From NCBI RefSeq assembly GCF_009832865.1, contig NZ_CP047130.1:372001-436000 (forward strand): 64,000 bases of DNA. The letters run 5' to 3'. Position 1 is the first letter of the stretch. Every line of letters starts with the position of its first letter. The notes under the pieces were generated by a model. The model was not told the DNA's origin and ran no database searches. It saw nothing but the letters and a program-made list of their open reading frames with translations. A program made the translations under genes and the position numbers. The stretch comes from Colwellia sp. 20A7. Lineage in GTDB: Bacteria > Pseudomonadota > Gammaproteobacteria > Enterobacterales > Alteromonadaceae. Of the stretch, positions 1 through 9,659 are shown piece by piece.

Positions 1-1217
1 GGATGTGCCAAGCTTTTATTTTCTGATGCTAATGCAGCAGCGGTCACTTGTGCAATCATAAAGCCAGAGTTTACGCCGCCATTATCGACTAAAAATGGCG
101 GTAACTTACTTAAGCTTGAATCAATTAATAGGGCCATTCTACGTTCAGACAACGAGCCTATTTCGGCAATTGCTAAGGCTAAATTGTCAGCAGCCATCGC
201 AACAGGCTCGGCGTGGAAGTTACCAGCGGAAATAAAGTCACCTTCGTTAGCAAAAACTAAAGGGTTATCGGTAACGCCATTGGCTTCTACGTGAAGTACT
301 TCTGCTGCTTGACGAATTTGCGTTAAACAAGCACCCATAACTTGTGGTTGGCAGCGCAATGAATAGGGGTCTTGCACTTTTTCACAATCAACGTGTGATT
401 GTGATATTTCAGAGCTATCCGTTAATATTGCACGATAAGCCATTGCCGCATCAATTTGCCCTTTTTGACCACGAACAAAATGCACACGATGATCAAACGG
501 TGCACGAGAGCCTAGCGCAGCCTCGACTGAAATTGCCCCAATAACGGTACCTGCAGCGTATAAGTCTTCGGCATGAAATAAACCTTCAAGAGAGAAGGCT
601 GTTGAAGCTTGTGTACCATTAAGTAGTGCTAAGCCTTCTTTGGCAGCTAATGTTATCGGTTCAAGACCTGCAATTTTTAATCCTTCCGTTGCTGGGATTA
701 CTTGGTCTTGGTATGACATTTCGCCTTCACCTAATAAAGGTAAAACCATGTGTGCAAGTGGCGCTAAGTCGCCCGAAGCGCCAACAGAGCCTTTTTTAGG
801 TACACAGGGGTAAACTTGTGCGTTTAGTAAAGTAATTAATGCCTGAATGACTTCTAAACGAATACCGGAATAGCCACGAGACAATGAATTGATTTTTAAT
901 ACCATCATTAATCTTACGGTAGTATCTTCCATGTATTCACCAAAACCTGCTGAATGTGAAAGTACAATAGAGCGTTGTAATAGCTCCAATTCTTCGTTTT
1001 TAATACGAGTACTTGCTAACAAACCAAAACCAGTATTAATACCATAAACGACACGATTATCTTTAATGACTTGTTGAACGGCTTCAGCACTTTTATTTAT
1101 TTCATTAAAAGCACTTTCATCTAATTTATATTGTATGCCGTCGTAACGACTCACACTGCGTAGCTGTGCTAGTGTGAGTTGGCCAGGGATAATATTTAAC
1201 TCAGTAATTGGGTTCAT
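1..1217 (-). CDS. hutH: Histidine ammonia-lyase (partial, C-terminus off the left edge)
   Basis: Catalyses the first step of histidine breakdown, histidine to trans-urocanate plus ammonia, in the cytoplasm. The visible part is the first 405 residues; the family is usually about 510 long, so roughly 100 C-terminal residues lie outside the window. The Ala-Ser-Gly triplet that cyclises to the MIO electrophilic cofactor is at residues 147-149 within [14 protein letters not shown]. The N-terminal [10 protein letters not shown] motif with its catalytic Tyr is at about residues 57-66. The ATG at 1217 lies one base after the hutU stop codon, so the two are almost certainly translationally coupled in a hutC-hutU-hutH transcript. 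The reading frame is open throughout what is visible. Confidence 0.96.
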   Translation of the reverse strand, partial: MNPITELNIIPGQLTLAQLRSVSRYDGIQYKLDESAFNEINKSAEAVQQVIKDNRVVYGINTGFGLLASTRIKNEELELLQRSIVLSHSAGFGEYMEDTTVRLMMVLKINSLSRGYSGIRLEVIQALITLLNAQVYPCVPKKGSVGASGDLAPLAHMVLPLLGEGEMSYQDQVIPATEGLKIAGLEPITLAAKEGLALLNGTQASTAFSLEGLFHAEDLYAAGTVIGAISVEAALGSRAPFDHRVHFVRGQKGQIDAAMAYRAILTDSSEISQSHVDCEKVQDPYSLRCQPQVMGACLTQIRQAAEVLHVEANGVTDNPLVFANEGDFISAGNFHAEPVAMAADNLALAIAEIGSLSERRMALLIDSSLSKLPPFLVDNGGVNSGFMIAQVTAAALASENKSLAH

Positions 1218-1218
1218 T

Positions 1219-2922
1219 TTATTTCTCATTGATCATTGGTAAGTCTAAGCCTTGCTCTTTGGCACAGTTTATAGCGATATCGTAACCTGCATCTGCATGA
1301 CGCATCACACCCGTTGCTGGGTCATTCCACAACACACGACCAATACGTTTGGCAGCGTCATCTGTGCCATCAGCGACAATAACCACTCCAGAATGTTGAC
1401 TAAAGCCCATACCAACACCACCACCGTGATGTATGCTAACCCAAGTTGCACCACCAGAGGTTGACAATAAAGCGTTAAGTAGTGGCCAATCTGAAACAGC
1501 ATCTGAGCCATCTAACATGCTTTCCGTTTCACGATTTGGTGAAGCGACTGAGCCAGAATCTAAATGATCACGACCAATAACAACAGGGGCTGAAAGCTCG
1601 CCAGTTTTAACCATTTCGTTAAATGCTAAGGCTAAACGTGCTCTATCTTTTAAACCAACCCAACAGATTCGAGCAGGCAAACCTTGAAAGTCGATACGTT
1701 CGCGCGCCATATCTAACCAGTTATGTAAATGTGGGTTGTCAGGAATAAGTTCTTTTACCTTGGCATCTGTTTTATAGATATCTTCAGGATCACCAGAAAG
1801 GGCAACCCAACGGAAAGGTCCAATACCTTCACAGAATAATGGGCGAACATAAGCAGGCACAAAACCTGGGAAATCAAATGCGTTGGTTACACCTTCTTCT
1901 AACGCCATTTGACGAATATTGTTGCCATAATCTGTTGTTGCCGCACCTGCAGCTTGCAAATCAAGCATCGCTTGTACTTGCACAGCCATCGACTTTTTAG
2001 CGGCTTTAACTACTGCAGCTTCATCGGTTAAACGCATTTCAGCGGCATGTTCCATGCTCCAACCTTGAGGTAAATAACCATTAAGGGGATCATGAGCTGA
2101 AGTTTGGTCGGTAACAACATCAGGTGTTACACCACGTTTTACTAGTTCAGTAAAAATGTCTGCGGTATTACCTAATAGACCAACTGAAATAGCTTCACCT
2201 TTTGCGTTGGCTTCATTAATAATAGCTAATGCTTGGTCTAAAGTTTTTGCTTTTTTGTCAACATATCGGGTTTTTATACGAAAATCGATGCGTGTTTCAT
2301 CACATTCAACCACTAAAGCTGAAAAACCTGCCATAGTTGCTGCAAGTGGTTGCGCACCACCCATGCCGCCTAAACCACCGGTTAATACCCACTTGCCTTT
2401 AGCGCTACCGCCAAAGTGTTGCTTCGCCATAGCGACGAAGGTTTCATAGGTGCCTTGAACAATACCTTGTGAGCCAATGTAAATCCAAGAGCCGGCTGTC
2501 ATTTGACCGTACATCATCAGGCCTTTTTTATCTAAATCATTAAAATGTTCCCAGTTAGCCCAATTAGGTACTAGGTTTGAATTAGCAATTAAGACACGTG
2601 GTGCATTTTCGTGGGTTTTGAATACACCTACAGGTTTTCCTGATTGCACCATTAAAGTTTCATCATCTTCAAGGCGGTTCAGTACTTCAATAATTTTGTC
2701 GTAACATGTCCAATTACGTGCTGCTCTGCCGATACCACCATAAACAACTAATGATTGCGGATGTTCAGCAACATCTGGATCTAAGTTATTCATTAACATG
2801 CGTTTTGCAGCTTCTGTTAACCAACTTTTTGTCGTGATTTTAGTACCACGATCAGCGCGAATTATTCTTGAAGTATCAAGGCGTAAGTCAGTTTTGGTTG
2901 TGTTAGTTGTATTAATAGTCAT
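1219..2922 (-). CDS. hutU: Urocanate hydratase
   Basis: Second enzyme of histidine degradation; uses tightly bound NAD+ to convert urocanate to 4-imidazolone-5-propionate. The 567-residue length is typical of the family. Seen: the N-terminal [14 protein letters not shown] segment, the glycine-rich NAD-binding stretch [18 protein letters not shown] near residue 180, and the conserved Cys-containing [10 protein letters not shown] around residue 360. It sits between hutC (39 bp upstream) and hutH (1 bp downstream), all in the same direction, and is expected to be repressed by HutC and induced by urocanate. The 39-bp gap to hutC holds no obvious terminator, so co-transcription with the repressor gene is likely. 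Confidence 0.97.
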   Translation of the reverse strand: MTINTTNTTKTDLRLDTSRIIRADRGTKITTKSWLTEAAKRMLMNNLDPDVAEHPQSLVVYGGIGRAARNWTCYDKIIEVLNRLEDDETLMVQSGKPVGVFKTHENAPRVLIANSNLVPNWANWEHFNDLDKKGLMMYGQMTAGSWIYIGSQGIVQGTYETFVAMAKQHFGGSAKGKWVLTGGLGGMGGAQPLAATMAGFSALVVECDETRIDFRIKTRYVDKKAKTLDQALAIINEANAKGEAISVGLLGNTADIFTELVKRGVTPDVVTDQTSAHDPLNGYLPQGWSMEHAAEMRLTDEAAVVKAAKKSMAVQVQAMLDLQAAGAATTDYGNNIRQMALEEGVTNAFDFPGFVPAYVRPLFCEGIGPFRWVALSGDPEDIYKTDAKVKELIPDNPHLHNWLDMARERIDFQGLPARICWVGLKDRARLALAFNEMVKTGELSAPVVIGRDHLDSGSVASPNRETESMLDGSDAVSDWPLLNALLSTSGGATWVSIHHGGGVGMGFSQHSGVVIVADGTDDAAKRIGRVLWNDPATGVMRHADAGYDIAINCAKEQGLDLPMINEK

Positions 2923-2961
2923 GTTATCTCTTTATTACTTTGAATCGCTTTATAATTAGAA

Positions 2962-3690
2962 TTAAAACTTGAGGTGGCTACCCAATCGGTATTTATTGCC
3001 CGGTGTTGTTAATATGGCTAAACTCACCACGCCTTTACTTGACCAAGTTCTACGTTTTACTTGCAAGCAAGGGATGTTGTTACCTATGTCGAGCAATTGA
3101 CAAACATCATCGGTTGCTAAAATAGCTTCAACTTCGTGGGTTGCTTCCGTTAACGGTGCAACATCCGACAAATATTCATGAGGTGTAGTACGAGTAAAAT
3201 CTTGCAATAAATATTCAGGCACTAAGTTGGCATTAACATAACGTTGTTCTAGCTGAATTGGTTGGTTATTTTCAAAATGTAAAACTTGAGAAAAGAAAAC
3301 CTGCTCATTGTTTTTTAAATTTAATAAAATAGTGACTTCTTTAGTCACTGCTACAGGTTCAAGTTTAAGCTGTTGCGCATGATGTTTATGACCACGCTCG
3401 CTAATTTCGTCACTAATATTACGAATTTCTAACAGAGAAGATTGTGATTTAAAAGTAGCTACAAAGGTGCCTGAGCCCTGGGCGCGAACTAGAATACCTT
3501 GTTCAGTTAATTCTTGTAGCGCTCTACGGGCAGTCATGCGACTTACATCAAATTGTTGTGTAAGTTCATTTTCTGAAGGAACTTTATAATGTTGAGGCCA
3601 TTGACCCGATTCTATTTTATGGCAAATATGTTTTTTTATAACACTATATTTAGCAGGTTTTTTATTGTTTTTTGAGTTTGTCTCGCCCAT
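2962..3690 (-). CDS. hutC: Histidine utilisation repressor, GntR family
   Basis: Transcriptional repressor of the hut genes that binds urocanate as inducer. The 242-residue protein has an N-terminal winged helix-turn-helix (about residues 15-80, with the typical GntR sequence VSRMTARRALQELTEQGI and the wing GSGTFVA) followed by a UTRA ligand-binding domain of the HutC type (about residues 95-240, including the conserved FENNQPIQLEQRYVN segment). It is the first gene of the minus-strand hut transcript and lies next to a perfect palindrome at 3756-3783 in the divergent hutC/hutI promoter region, so autoregulation is expected. Confidence 0.94.
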   Translation of the reverse strand: MGETNSKNNKKPAKYSVIKKHICHKIESGQWPQHYKVPSENELTQQFDVSRMTARRALQELTEQGILVRAQGSGTFVATFKSQSSLLEIRNISDEISERGHKHHAQQLKLEPVAVTKEVTILLNLKNNEQVFFSQVLHFENNQPIQLEQRYVNANLVPEYLLQDFTRTTPHEYLSDVAPLTEATHEVEAILATDDVCQLLDIGNNIPCLQVKRRTWSSKGVVSLAILTTPGNKYRLGSHLKF

Positions 3691-3755
3691 GATATCGCCA
3701 ATAGATTTTAAGTATGATTTACCTTATATATACGTTCTCATAATTCCTCTTTTAA

Positions 3756-3783
3756 AGCAATAGTTGTATATACAACTATTGCT
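3756..3783. promoter_or_regulatory. Probable HutC operator (28-bp perfect palindrome)
   Basis: The two 14-base halves, AGCAATAGTTGTAT and its exact reverse complement, form an unbroken inverted repeat centred in the 150-bp gap between divergent hutC and hutI. The core GTTGTATATACAAC resembles the TTGTATxTACAA-type sites bound by HutC in pseudomonads. A single site here could control both transcripts. Binding by HutC is inferred from position and family knowledge. Confidence 0.8.
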
Positions 3784-3843
3784 AGTTTGCTTTTTATCGG
3801 CTAAAGTTATTCGCAATTAATGCGTAAATTTTGGTGATTATTG

Positions 3844-5154
3844 ATGACCCCTCCTTCAACAGCAACAAATTCAGCAGCAACAAATAGTTTAGAAACTAAT
3901 CCTAATCAATGGCAAACACTTTGGCTTAATGTCAATTTAGCTACTATGGCCTATGACAATGAAGGCATTGGCACTCAAAGTCATGCTAAGAATAACTATG
4001 GTGAAATCCTTGATGGTGCGTTAGCGATTAGCAATGGAAAAATTGTATGGTTAGGCAAAGCCGATAATTTACCTCGCTATAATAAAAATGACGTTAATGT
4101 GATTGACGGGCAAGGGCAGTGGTTAACACCGGGCTTAATTGACTGTCATACTCACCTTGTTTATGGGGGAAATCGTGCCAATGAATTTGAAATGCGTTTA
4201 CAAGGAAAAAGTTATCAAGAAATTGCACAGGCTGGTGGCGGTATTATTTCCACAGTTAAAGCCACTAGAGCAGCCACTGAAGCTGAGTTGCTGGCGAGTG
4301 CACTACCAAGGTTAACTGCACTTCATCAACAAGGGGTCACAACCGTTGAGATTAAATCAGGTTATGGTTTAGATCTTATTAATGAAGTGAAAATGTTAAA
4401 AGTAGCCGGACAATTAGAGAAAATCTTACCTATAACGGTTAAACGTACTTTTTTGGGGGCCCATGCTTTACCAACAGAGTATAAGGATAATGCAGACGGT
4501 TATATTGATTTAGTGTGTGATGAAATGCTCCCTATTATTGCAGAACAAAAACTAGCAGATTCGGTAGATGTTTTTTGTGAGAGTATTGGGTTCAACCTTG
4601 CGCAAACAGAAAAAGTATTTAATGCTGCAAAAAAACATGGATTATCAATCAAAGCTCATGCCGAGCAGCTATCTGATCTAGGCGGCACTGAGTTAGCCGC
4701 CAAATATAATGCGTTATCAACTGATCATGTGGAATTTTTATCCGAACAAGGTATTAAGGCAATGAGTGCCGCGAATATGACAGCTGTGTTATTACCGGGG
4801 GCTTTTTACTTTTTACGTGAAACACAATTACCACCGGTTGAATTATTGCGACAACATGGCGTAGCGATGGCTGTAGCTACCGATGTTAACCCTGGCACTT
4901 CACCTCTTTGTTCCATTCTATTAATGTTAAACATGGCTTGTACTTTATTTAGATTAACGCCAAGTGAAGCACTTGCTGGGGTTACTTGTAATGCCGCTAA
5001 AGCATTAGGTTTATCAACAACAAAAGGGAAGCTTGCGATTGGTTTTGATGCTGATTTAGCGCTGTGGAATATAACTCAACCTGCAGAACTATGTTATCAA
5101 TTTGGTGTTAATCCATTAAGCGCTTTGGTACAAAATGGGGATAAAGTTATTTAA
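3844..5154 (+). CDS. hutI: Imidazolonepropionase
   Basis: Third enzyme of histidine degradation; hydrolyses 4-imidazolone-5-propionate to N-formimino-L-glutamate. It belongs to the amidohydrolase superfamily. Metal ligands can be seen: HTH at residues 102-104 in [13 protein letters not shown], the His in KAHAEQLSD, the His in STDHVEF and the Asp in [11 protein letters not shown] start it at the ATG at 3844; a TTG directly in front at 3841 is also in frame. Either start gives an N-terminal extension rich in Thr, Ser and Asn of about 25 residues relative to usual family members, and an internal start nearer residue 25-36 cannot be excluded. It is divergent from hutC and shares the palindromic operator. 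A fourth-step hutG or hutF gene is not within the window. Confidence 0.95.
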   Translation: MTPPSTATNSAATNSLETNPNQWQTLWLNVNLATMAYDNEGIGTQSHAKNNYGEILDGALAISNGKIVWLGKADNLPRYNKNDVNVIDGQGQWLTPGLIDCHTHLVYGGNRANEFEMRLQGKSYQEIAQAGGGIISTVKATRAATEAELLASALPRLTALHQQGVTTVEIKSGYGLDLINEVKMLKVAGQLEKILPITVKRTFLGAHALPTEYKDNADGYIDLVCDEMLPIIAEQKLADSVDVFCESIGFNLAQTEKVFNAAKKHGLSIKAHAEQLSDLGGTELAAKYNALSTDHVEFLSEQGIKAMSAANMTAVLLPGAFYFLRETQLPPVELLRQHGVAMAVATDVNPGTSPLCSILLMLNMACTLFRLTPSEALAGVTCNAAKALGLSTTKGKLAIGFDADLALWNITQPAELCYQFGVNPLSALVQNGDKVI

Positions 5155-5185
5155 TAATTTTAGTTTAAAAAGAAATATTCGTAAC

Positions 5186-5215
5186 CTGACCTTTTTGGTA
5201 TACACTTAATATAAT
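5186..5215 (+). promoter_or_regulatory. Possible sigma-70 promoter for the 5247-9599 operon
   Basis: A perfect TATAAT (5210-5215) stands 18 bp downstream of CTGACC (5186-5191, four of six matches to TTGACA). It lies in the 92-bp gap between hutI and the copper-protein gene, about 30 bp before the TTG start. Inferred from sequence match only. Confidence 0.45.
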
Positions 5216-5246
5216 TAGGTAAATTAATTTATACTAAGGTATTTCC

Positions 5247-5942
5247 TTGAATAATAAGAGTATTAAGTTATTTCTGTTGTTGGGGATAGCATTGCTATCT
5301 ACCAAAAGCTACAGTTCAAATCGTTGTGATGATGTTAATTCGAACAAAAATTGTGTGCAAATTTTTGTTGAAAGTAATACTGGGCAGGGGTTAAAAGATC
5401 TCGTGGTATACCTAGAACCTCTTGATGGGCAAAAGCTAGGGCATAAGTCAGAGCCCTTAGTCATTAATCAAGAAGGCAGAGCCTTCGATCCCTATATTAG
5501 CGTTTCTCAAGTCGATTCCAATGTTAATTTTGTTAATAAAGATGATATAACTCACCATATATATTCAGCAGGAAGTGAGAATAAATTTTCATTTAAAATT
5601 AAATCAGGAGAAACCAATGCTTCGGTTGAATTTACTCAACCTGCTGAAGTTGCTATGGGCTGTAATATTCATGACTGGATGAGTGGATTTTTATTAGTCG
5701 TTAATACTCCTTACTTTGCCAAAACAAATGCACAAGGATATGCTTATTTTGATATTACTGAATTAGGAAAATATAAAATTGTTGTCTGGCATCCGCAAAT
5801 GAACAATACAGATAATCGTATGATTAAAGAAGTAAGCGTTGCACCTAATTCACAGTTTTCGTTTAAATTAAAGAATGAAATGGCTGGAATACCTGTACAA
5901 GAAAGTGATGATGATTTCGATTTTTTGTCAGACTATGAATAA
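5247..5942 (+). CDS. Secreted cupredoxin-like (blue copper) protein with a C-terminal beta domain
   Basis: A 231-residue exported protein starting at a TTG preceded by AAGGT at about 7 bases. Residues 1-23 form a signal peptide (hydrophobic FLLLGIALLSTKS). The middle has a plastocyanin-like pattern: a His in DDITHHIYSAG, then Cys, His and Met in GCNIHDWMSGF, which is the usual His/Cys-x-x-His-x-x-Met ligand set of type 1 copper sites. A beta-rich carboxypeptidase-regulatory-like segment follows (NAQGYAYFDITELGKYKIVVWHP), and the tail is acidic. Proteins of this design are often annotated as methylamine utilisation proteins, but nothing nearby supports methylamine metabolism. It opens a three-gene operon with a c-di-GMP phosphodiesterase (16 bp gap) and an outer-membrane protein, so a role as a periplasmic copper or redox input to that sensor is an inference. 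Confidence 0.75.
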   Translation: MNNKSIKLFLLLGIALLSTKSYSSNRCDDVNSNKNCVQIFVESNTGQGLKDLVVYLEPLDGQKLGHKSEPLVINQEGRAFDPYISVSQVDSNVNFVNKDDITHHIYSAGSENKFSFKIKSGETNASVEFTQPAEVAMGCNIHDWMSGFLLVVNTPYFAKTNAQGYAYFDITELGKYKIVVWHPQMNNTDNRMIKEVSVAPNSQFSFKLKNEMAGIPVQESDDDFDFLSDYE

Positions 5943-5958
5943 TGAAGGAAATTAGCCA

Positions 5959-8313
5959 GTGAAAAGCTTACAAAATAAAATATTTCTATTTTTTGTACTG
6001 TTGTTGCTTATGGTTCAAGCGATAGCTTTTTGGACTTTATATAGTGGTAATAAAAATCAAGAAGCAGCTGAAATTAATAATCGCTTAACCACGGCAAAAA
6101 CTATTTTTACTGAACTATTTGAACGCCGTTCAGAATACCTTGTGGCATTTGCAGAAACAGCAGCGAAAGATTATGGGCTAAAAGAAGTCTTTAATGACGA
6201 TACACGTAGCTTATTAGTTGCTTTAAATAACCATCGAAAACGCATTGATGCTGATTTAGCGATGACTATTTCAGCTGATGGGGCTGTCACAGGACAATTA
6301 CAACGACACTTTCTGGATGATGAGCGTAATAAAATACAGCAAGGTACAGAGAGCGGTACAGCATTTCGCTACACCCACTGGCTTGATTCAGGACAGTCTT
6401 CACATCTTTACACTATAGATGAAGCCCTTTATCAAGTTAGCTTATCTCCTGTGACGGTTGGGACAAAAACCTTAGGTTGGGTTGCTTTTGGTTTTGAAAT
6501 AGATAAACGATTAGCCATCGAATTTATGAACATTACTAATTTAAGTACTGATTTTATTGTTAAAGATAATGGCAGATGGCGCTTAATTGCTTCTTCTACA
6601 AACAATGAGGAATCTTCTGAAGAGTTGGCATTAGCTGAAAGAATGATCCAAGGTATTATCCCTGAACAATATATTGCAACTCATTCATTAATTACCGAGT
6701 TTGATGAGCAAGAAGTGGGTGTTGTGATGTATGGCTTGCGCGCTAATTTTGTCGCTTTACTGCAAGAGCAATGGTGGCGGTTTTTAATACTGGCAGCATT
6801 AACATTATTAGTATCATTAACCAGTGCCTATTTTATTGCAGCATCAATTAGTAGACCTATTAAGCGTTTGGTCGCGCAGGCTAAGGTTATCGCCAGCGGT
6901 GATTATCAGCAAACAGTGACATTAAATGATAATAATGAAATAGGGCAATTGGCTGATGAATTTAATAATATGCAGACAGCTGTATTACAGCGTGAAGAAG
7001 CAATTAAACACCATGGTAACCATGATTCCTTAACTGGTTTACCTAACAGAAATGTGCTTAAGAAAATATTAAAAAAGTATACAGAACAGCAACAAGCCTT
7101 TGTTTTATTACATTTAAACTTAAGTCGTTTAAAAGATGTTAATGATACTTTAGGTCATGATGTTGGTGATGAAGTAATCAAGGAATTCGCCTGTCGTTTA
7201 CAAGTGTTATGTAAAGTAAATGAATTTAAATATTTGGTGCATTTAGGGGCTGATGAATTTGTACTAATTGTTACCGACTTAGACATAGATACGATTGTTG
7301 CTAAAATACAAGCCGCGTTAGAGTCAACATTTGACTATCAAGGTATTAGTTTACAATTACAAGCTCGCATGGGGATTGCAACATCGCCTGAGCATTCTAA
7401 TGATGCGAAAACATTAGTACAAATGGCTGACACTGCATTACATCACACACGTGATACCGGCAAGTTGGTACAGGTCTATCAATCTGATCTTGATGTGAAT
7501 ACCGTTGAGCGTTTAAATTTAATTAACGATTTAAAACAAGCGATTCCTGCGGGCGAGCTTGAATTGCATTTTCAACCTAAAATGAACTTAGAGTCTAGAG
7601 TAATCACGCATGTTGAGGCGCTTGTTCGTTGGCAACACCCTCGTTTAGGTATGGTGCCACCTGATGATTTTATCCATATTGCTGAACAAACAGGGCAAAT
7701 TAAAGCATTAACTCGCTGGGTTTTTACTACGGCTTTAGCTCAATTTAATACATGGAAAACATTAGATCTTGAGCTGAACGTGGCGATAAATATTTCAGCT
7801 GAAAATTTAAAGGAAGCTGATTTTCATCAATTTATTTGCAAGTCATTAATGAATGCGAATGTTCCACCAGAAAAAGTTACATTAGAAGTGACAGAAAGCT
7901 CTGTTGTTGATAACCCTGAATCAGCGATTAAGTTATTAAGTGCATTTAAAGAGCATGGTTTCAAAATTTCAATTGATGATTACGGCACTGGTTACTCATC
8001 TCTTGCACAATTAAAGCAGTTACCGGTACATGAATTAAAAATAGATAAATCTTTTGTACAACGACTTGAGCATGACTTGGATGATCAAATTATCGTACGC
8101 TCAACAATTGAGTTAGCTCATAATATGGGGCTTTACGTCGTTGCTGAAGGCATTGAAGATGAATTTTCATTGAATTGGTTAGCTGAGCATGGCTGTGAGT
8201 TAGCGCAAGGATATTTCATTAGTAAACCTAAACCTGCGAATGAATTAACAACTTGGCTGTTAGAGCAGAAAAAACCTAAAGCGCCAATAACTAATAATGA
8301 GATTAATACGTGA
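5959..8313 (+). CDS. Membrane GGDEF/EAL protein, probable c-di-GMP phosphodiesterase
   Basis: A 784-residue inner-membrane signalling protein with a GTG start. A transmembrane segment at about 7-27 is followed by a periplasmic Cache-like sensor domain (about 30-260), a second transmembrane segment (about 272-294), a HAMP domain (about 295-350), a GGDEF domain and an EAL domain. The GGDEF signature has become GADEF (residues 430-434), so cyclase activity is doubtful. The EAL domain looks catalytically complete: EAL at 552-554, NISAENL, the ExxES motif in LEVTESSV, DDYGTGYSSL, the Lys in KIDKSFV and the Glu in VAEGIED. The expected activity is hydrolysis of c-di-GMP, with the GADEF domain perhaps binding GTP as a regulator. 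It lies 16 bp after the copper protein gene and overlaps the next gene by four bases. Confidence 0.9.
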   Translation: MKSLQNKIFLFFVLLLLMVQAIAFWTLYSGNKNQEAAEINNRLTTAKTIFTELFERRSEYLVAFAETAAKDYGLKEVFNDDTRSLLVALNNHRKRIDADLAMTISADGAVTGQLQRHFLDDERNKIQQGTESGTAFRYTHWLDSGQSSHLYTIDEALYQVSLSPVTVGTKTLGWVAFGFEIDKRLAIEFMNITNLSTDFIVKDNGRWRLIASSTNNEESSEELALAERMIQGIIPEQYIATHSLITEFDEQEVGVVMYGLRANFVALLQEQWWRFLILAALTLLVSLTSAYFIAASISRPIKRLVAQAKVIASGDYQQTVTLNDNNEIGQLADEFNNMQTAVLQREEAIKHHGNHDSLTGLPNRNVLKKILKKYTEQQQAFVLLHLNLSRLKDVNDTLGHDVGDEVIKEFACRLQVLCKVNEFKYLVHLGADEFVLIVTDLDIDTIVAKIQAALESTFDYQGISLQLQARMGIATSPEHSNDAKTLVQMADTALHHTRDTGKLVQVYQSDLDVNTVERLNLINDLKQAIPAGELELHFQPKMNLESRVITHVEALVRWQHPRLGMVPPDDFIHIAEQTGQIKALTRWVFTTALAQFNTWKTLDLELNVAINISAENLKEADFHQFICKSLMNANVPPEKVTLEVTESSVVDNPESAIKLLSAFKEHGFKISIDDYGTGYSSLAQLKQLPVHELKIDKSFVQRLEHDLDDQIIVRSTIELAHNMGLYVVAEGIEDEFSLNWLAEHGCELAQGYFISKPKPANELTTWLLEQKKPKAPITNNEINT

Positions 8314-9599
8314 TTAAGCTGAATACTCTTTCTTATCGTTGTATCAGCTTACTTTTATTGCTTTTTGTACAATTAAGTGAAGCTGCTGAATATAAATTTC
8401 ATGGCATAGTTGATCTTAGAGCTAGCAGTACAAACTCTTCAGATAATGGTTACGTTGCTGGCGGGCAAGGAAAGTTTGGCGTAAGTGATGGACAACAACT
8501 TCATGTTGCTCAAGCGGGAATGGATATTAGTGCACAGTGGGACAATGGCTTAAGTGTGCATGGTGTTTTGAATAGCTTCCTAGATCAAGAAGACAGTGCC
8601 GCTGGAATTACCGAAGCCTATGTTAAATACCGTAGTTTACCGAATGAATCAGGATATCGGTTTCAGGTAAAAGGCGGGATTTTTTATCCTGAAATATCAT
8701 TAGAAAATAATGCATTTGCATGGGCAAGTAAAGATACCCTTAATTCGTCGACATTAAATACTTGGATTGGTGAAGAAATACGTGTTTTAGGCTCTGAATT
8801 TAAAATTACACGTTTAGGTCGAATGAATAATGATGCTTACGACTTATCATTTTCTGCAACCGCTTTTGTTAATAATGACCCTTCAGGCGCTTTACTTGCT
8901 TGGCATGGTTGGACTATGAGCAGTAGGCAAACATTATGGGGAGAAGCTAGGGCTTTTCCTTGGTTGCCAGCACTAGCTGACGGAGAAGAGCTTGCAGCAC
9001 AAGCGGATAAGTCTAAACCATTTTTAGAGATTGATGATGATATTGGCTATCACCTTCGAGGTGAGTGGTCTTTACATAATAAAGTTGAGTTGTCAGCAGG
9101 TTACTATAATAATAAAGCGACGCCTTATGATGTTATTAACGGACAATACGGTTGGCGTACGCGTTTCTATCATTTAGGTATGAGTTGGCACGTTTCAAAA
9201 AATCTTACGCTTATTTCACAATATTTGTCTGGCGACACTTTAATGCAAAGTAGTCCAGGAATGGATGTTGTTAATAATGATTACAGCAATGCCTTTGTCT
9301 CACTAACGTATAAATGGCAAGACTTTCCTTGGGGTGATAAGTCGGAAAACAGAAAACATAAGAGTACTATACGATTAGAAGATTTTTCTGTGACAGATAA
9401 TGATGATACTTGGGGCGATAATAATAACGAAAATGGTCAAGCATTTACCTTAAATCATACTTATCGTTTTAGCCGCCATTGGTTTATATCAGCAGAGTTT
9501 AATTATATCGATAGCCAAAGGCTTGCCCGTACCTATTTAGATAACTCAACCGACTTGGTTGAAAAGCAAATTCAATTATCTGCACGCTATTTTTTCTAG
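8310..9599 (+). CDS. Outer-membrane beta-barrel (porin-like) protein
   Basis: A 429-residue protein starting at a GTG inside a GTGA overlap with the phosphodiesterase gene, so translation is coupled. A signal peptide (LLLLFVQLSEA) is followed by many amphipathic beta strands with alternating aromatic residues and the C-terminal Tyr-Phe-Phe expected of an outer-membrane barrel. The overall look is that of a substrate-selective porin, but no characterised family can be named from the sequence alone. It closes the copper protein/phosphodiesterase/barrel operon. A copy of a dispersed 25-bp element begins at its stop codon. Confidence 0.75.
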   Translation: MIKLNTLSYRCISLLLLLFVQLSEAAEYKFHGIVDLRASSTNSSDNGYVAGGQGKFGVSDGQQLHVAQAGMDISAQWDNGLSVHGVLNSFLDQEDSAAGITEAYVKYRSLPNESGYRFQVKGGIFYPEISLENNAFAWASKDTLNSSTLNTWIGEEIRVLGSEFKITRLGRMNNDAYDLSFSATAFVNNDPSGALLAWHGWTMSSRQTLWGEARAFPWLPALADGEELAAQADKSKPFLEIDDDIGYHLRGEWSLHNKVELSAGYYNNKATPYDVINGQYGWRTRFYHLGMSWHVSKNLTLISQYLSGDTLMQSSPGMDVVNNDYSNAFVSLTYKWQDFPWGDKSENRKHKSTIRLEDFSVTDNDDTWGDNNNENGQAFTLNHTYRFSRHWFISAEFNYIDSQRLARTYLDNSTDLVEKQIQLSARYFF

Positions 9600-9624
9600 T
9601 TAACCTGAACTCGGTTTAAAATAT
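9600..9624. repeat. Dispersed 25-bp element, copy 1
   Basis: Begins TTAACCTGAACTCGG and recurs with a single mismatch at 18819-18843. It lies directly after the stop codon of a plus-strand gene and contains a short imperfect inverted repeat (TTAACC...GGTTTAA). Function unknown. Confidence 0.75.
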
Positions 9625-9659
9625 GTCTAATTATTCGTACTGATGGCTTATGTCATTAT

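Noticed and set aside
1..5154. Missing final step of histidine degradation (hutG or hutF)
   Set aside because: The window ends inside hutH, so the gene may lie just outside; absence cannot be claimed.
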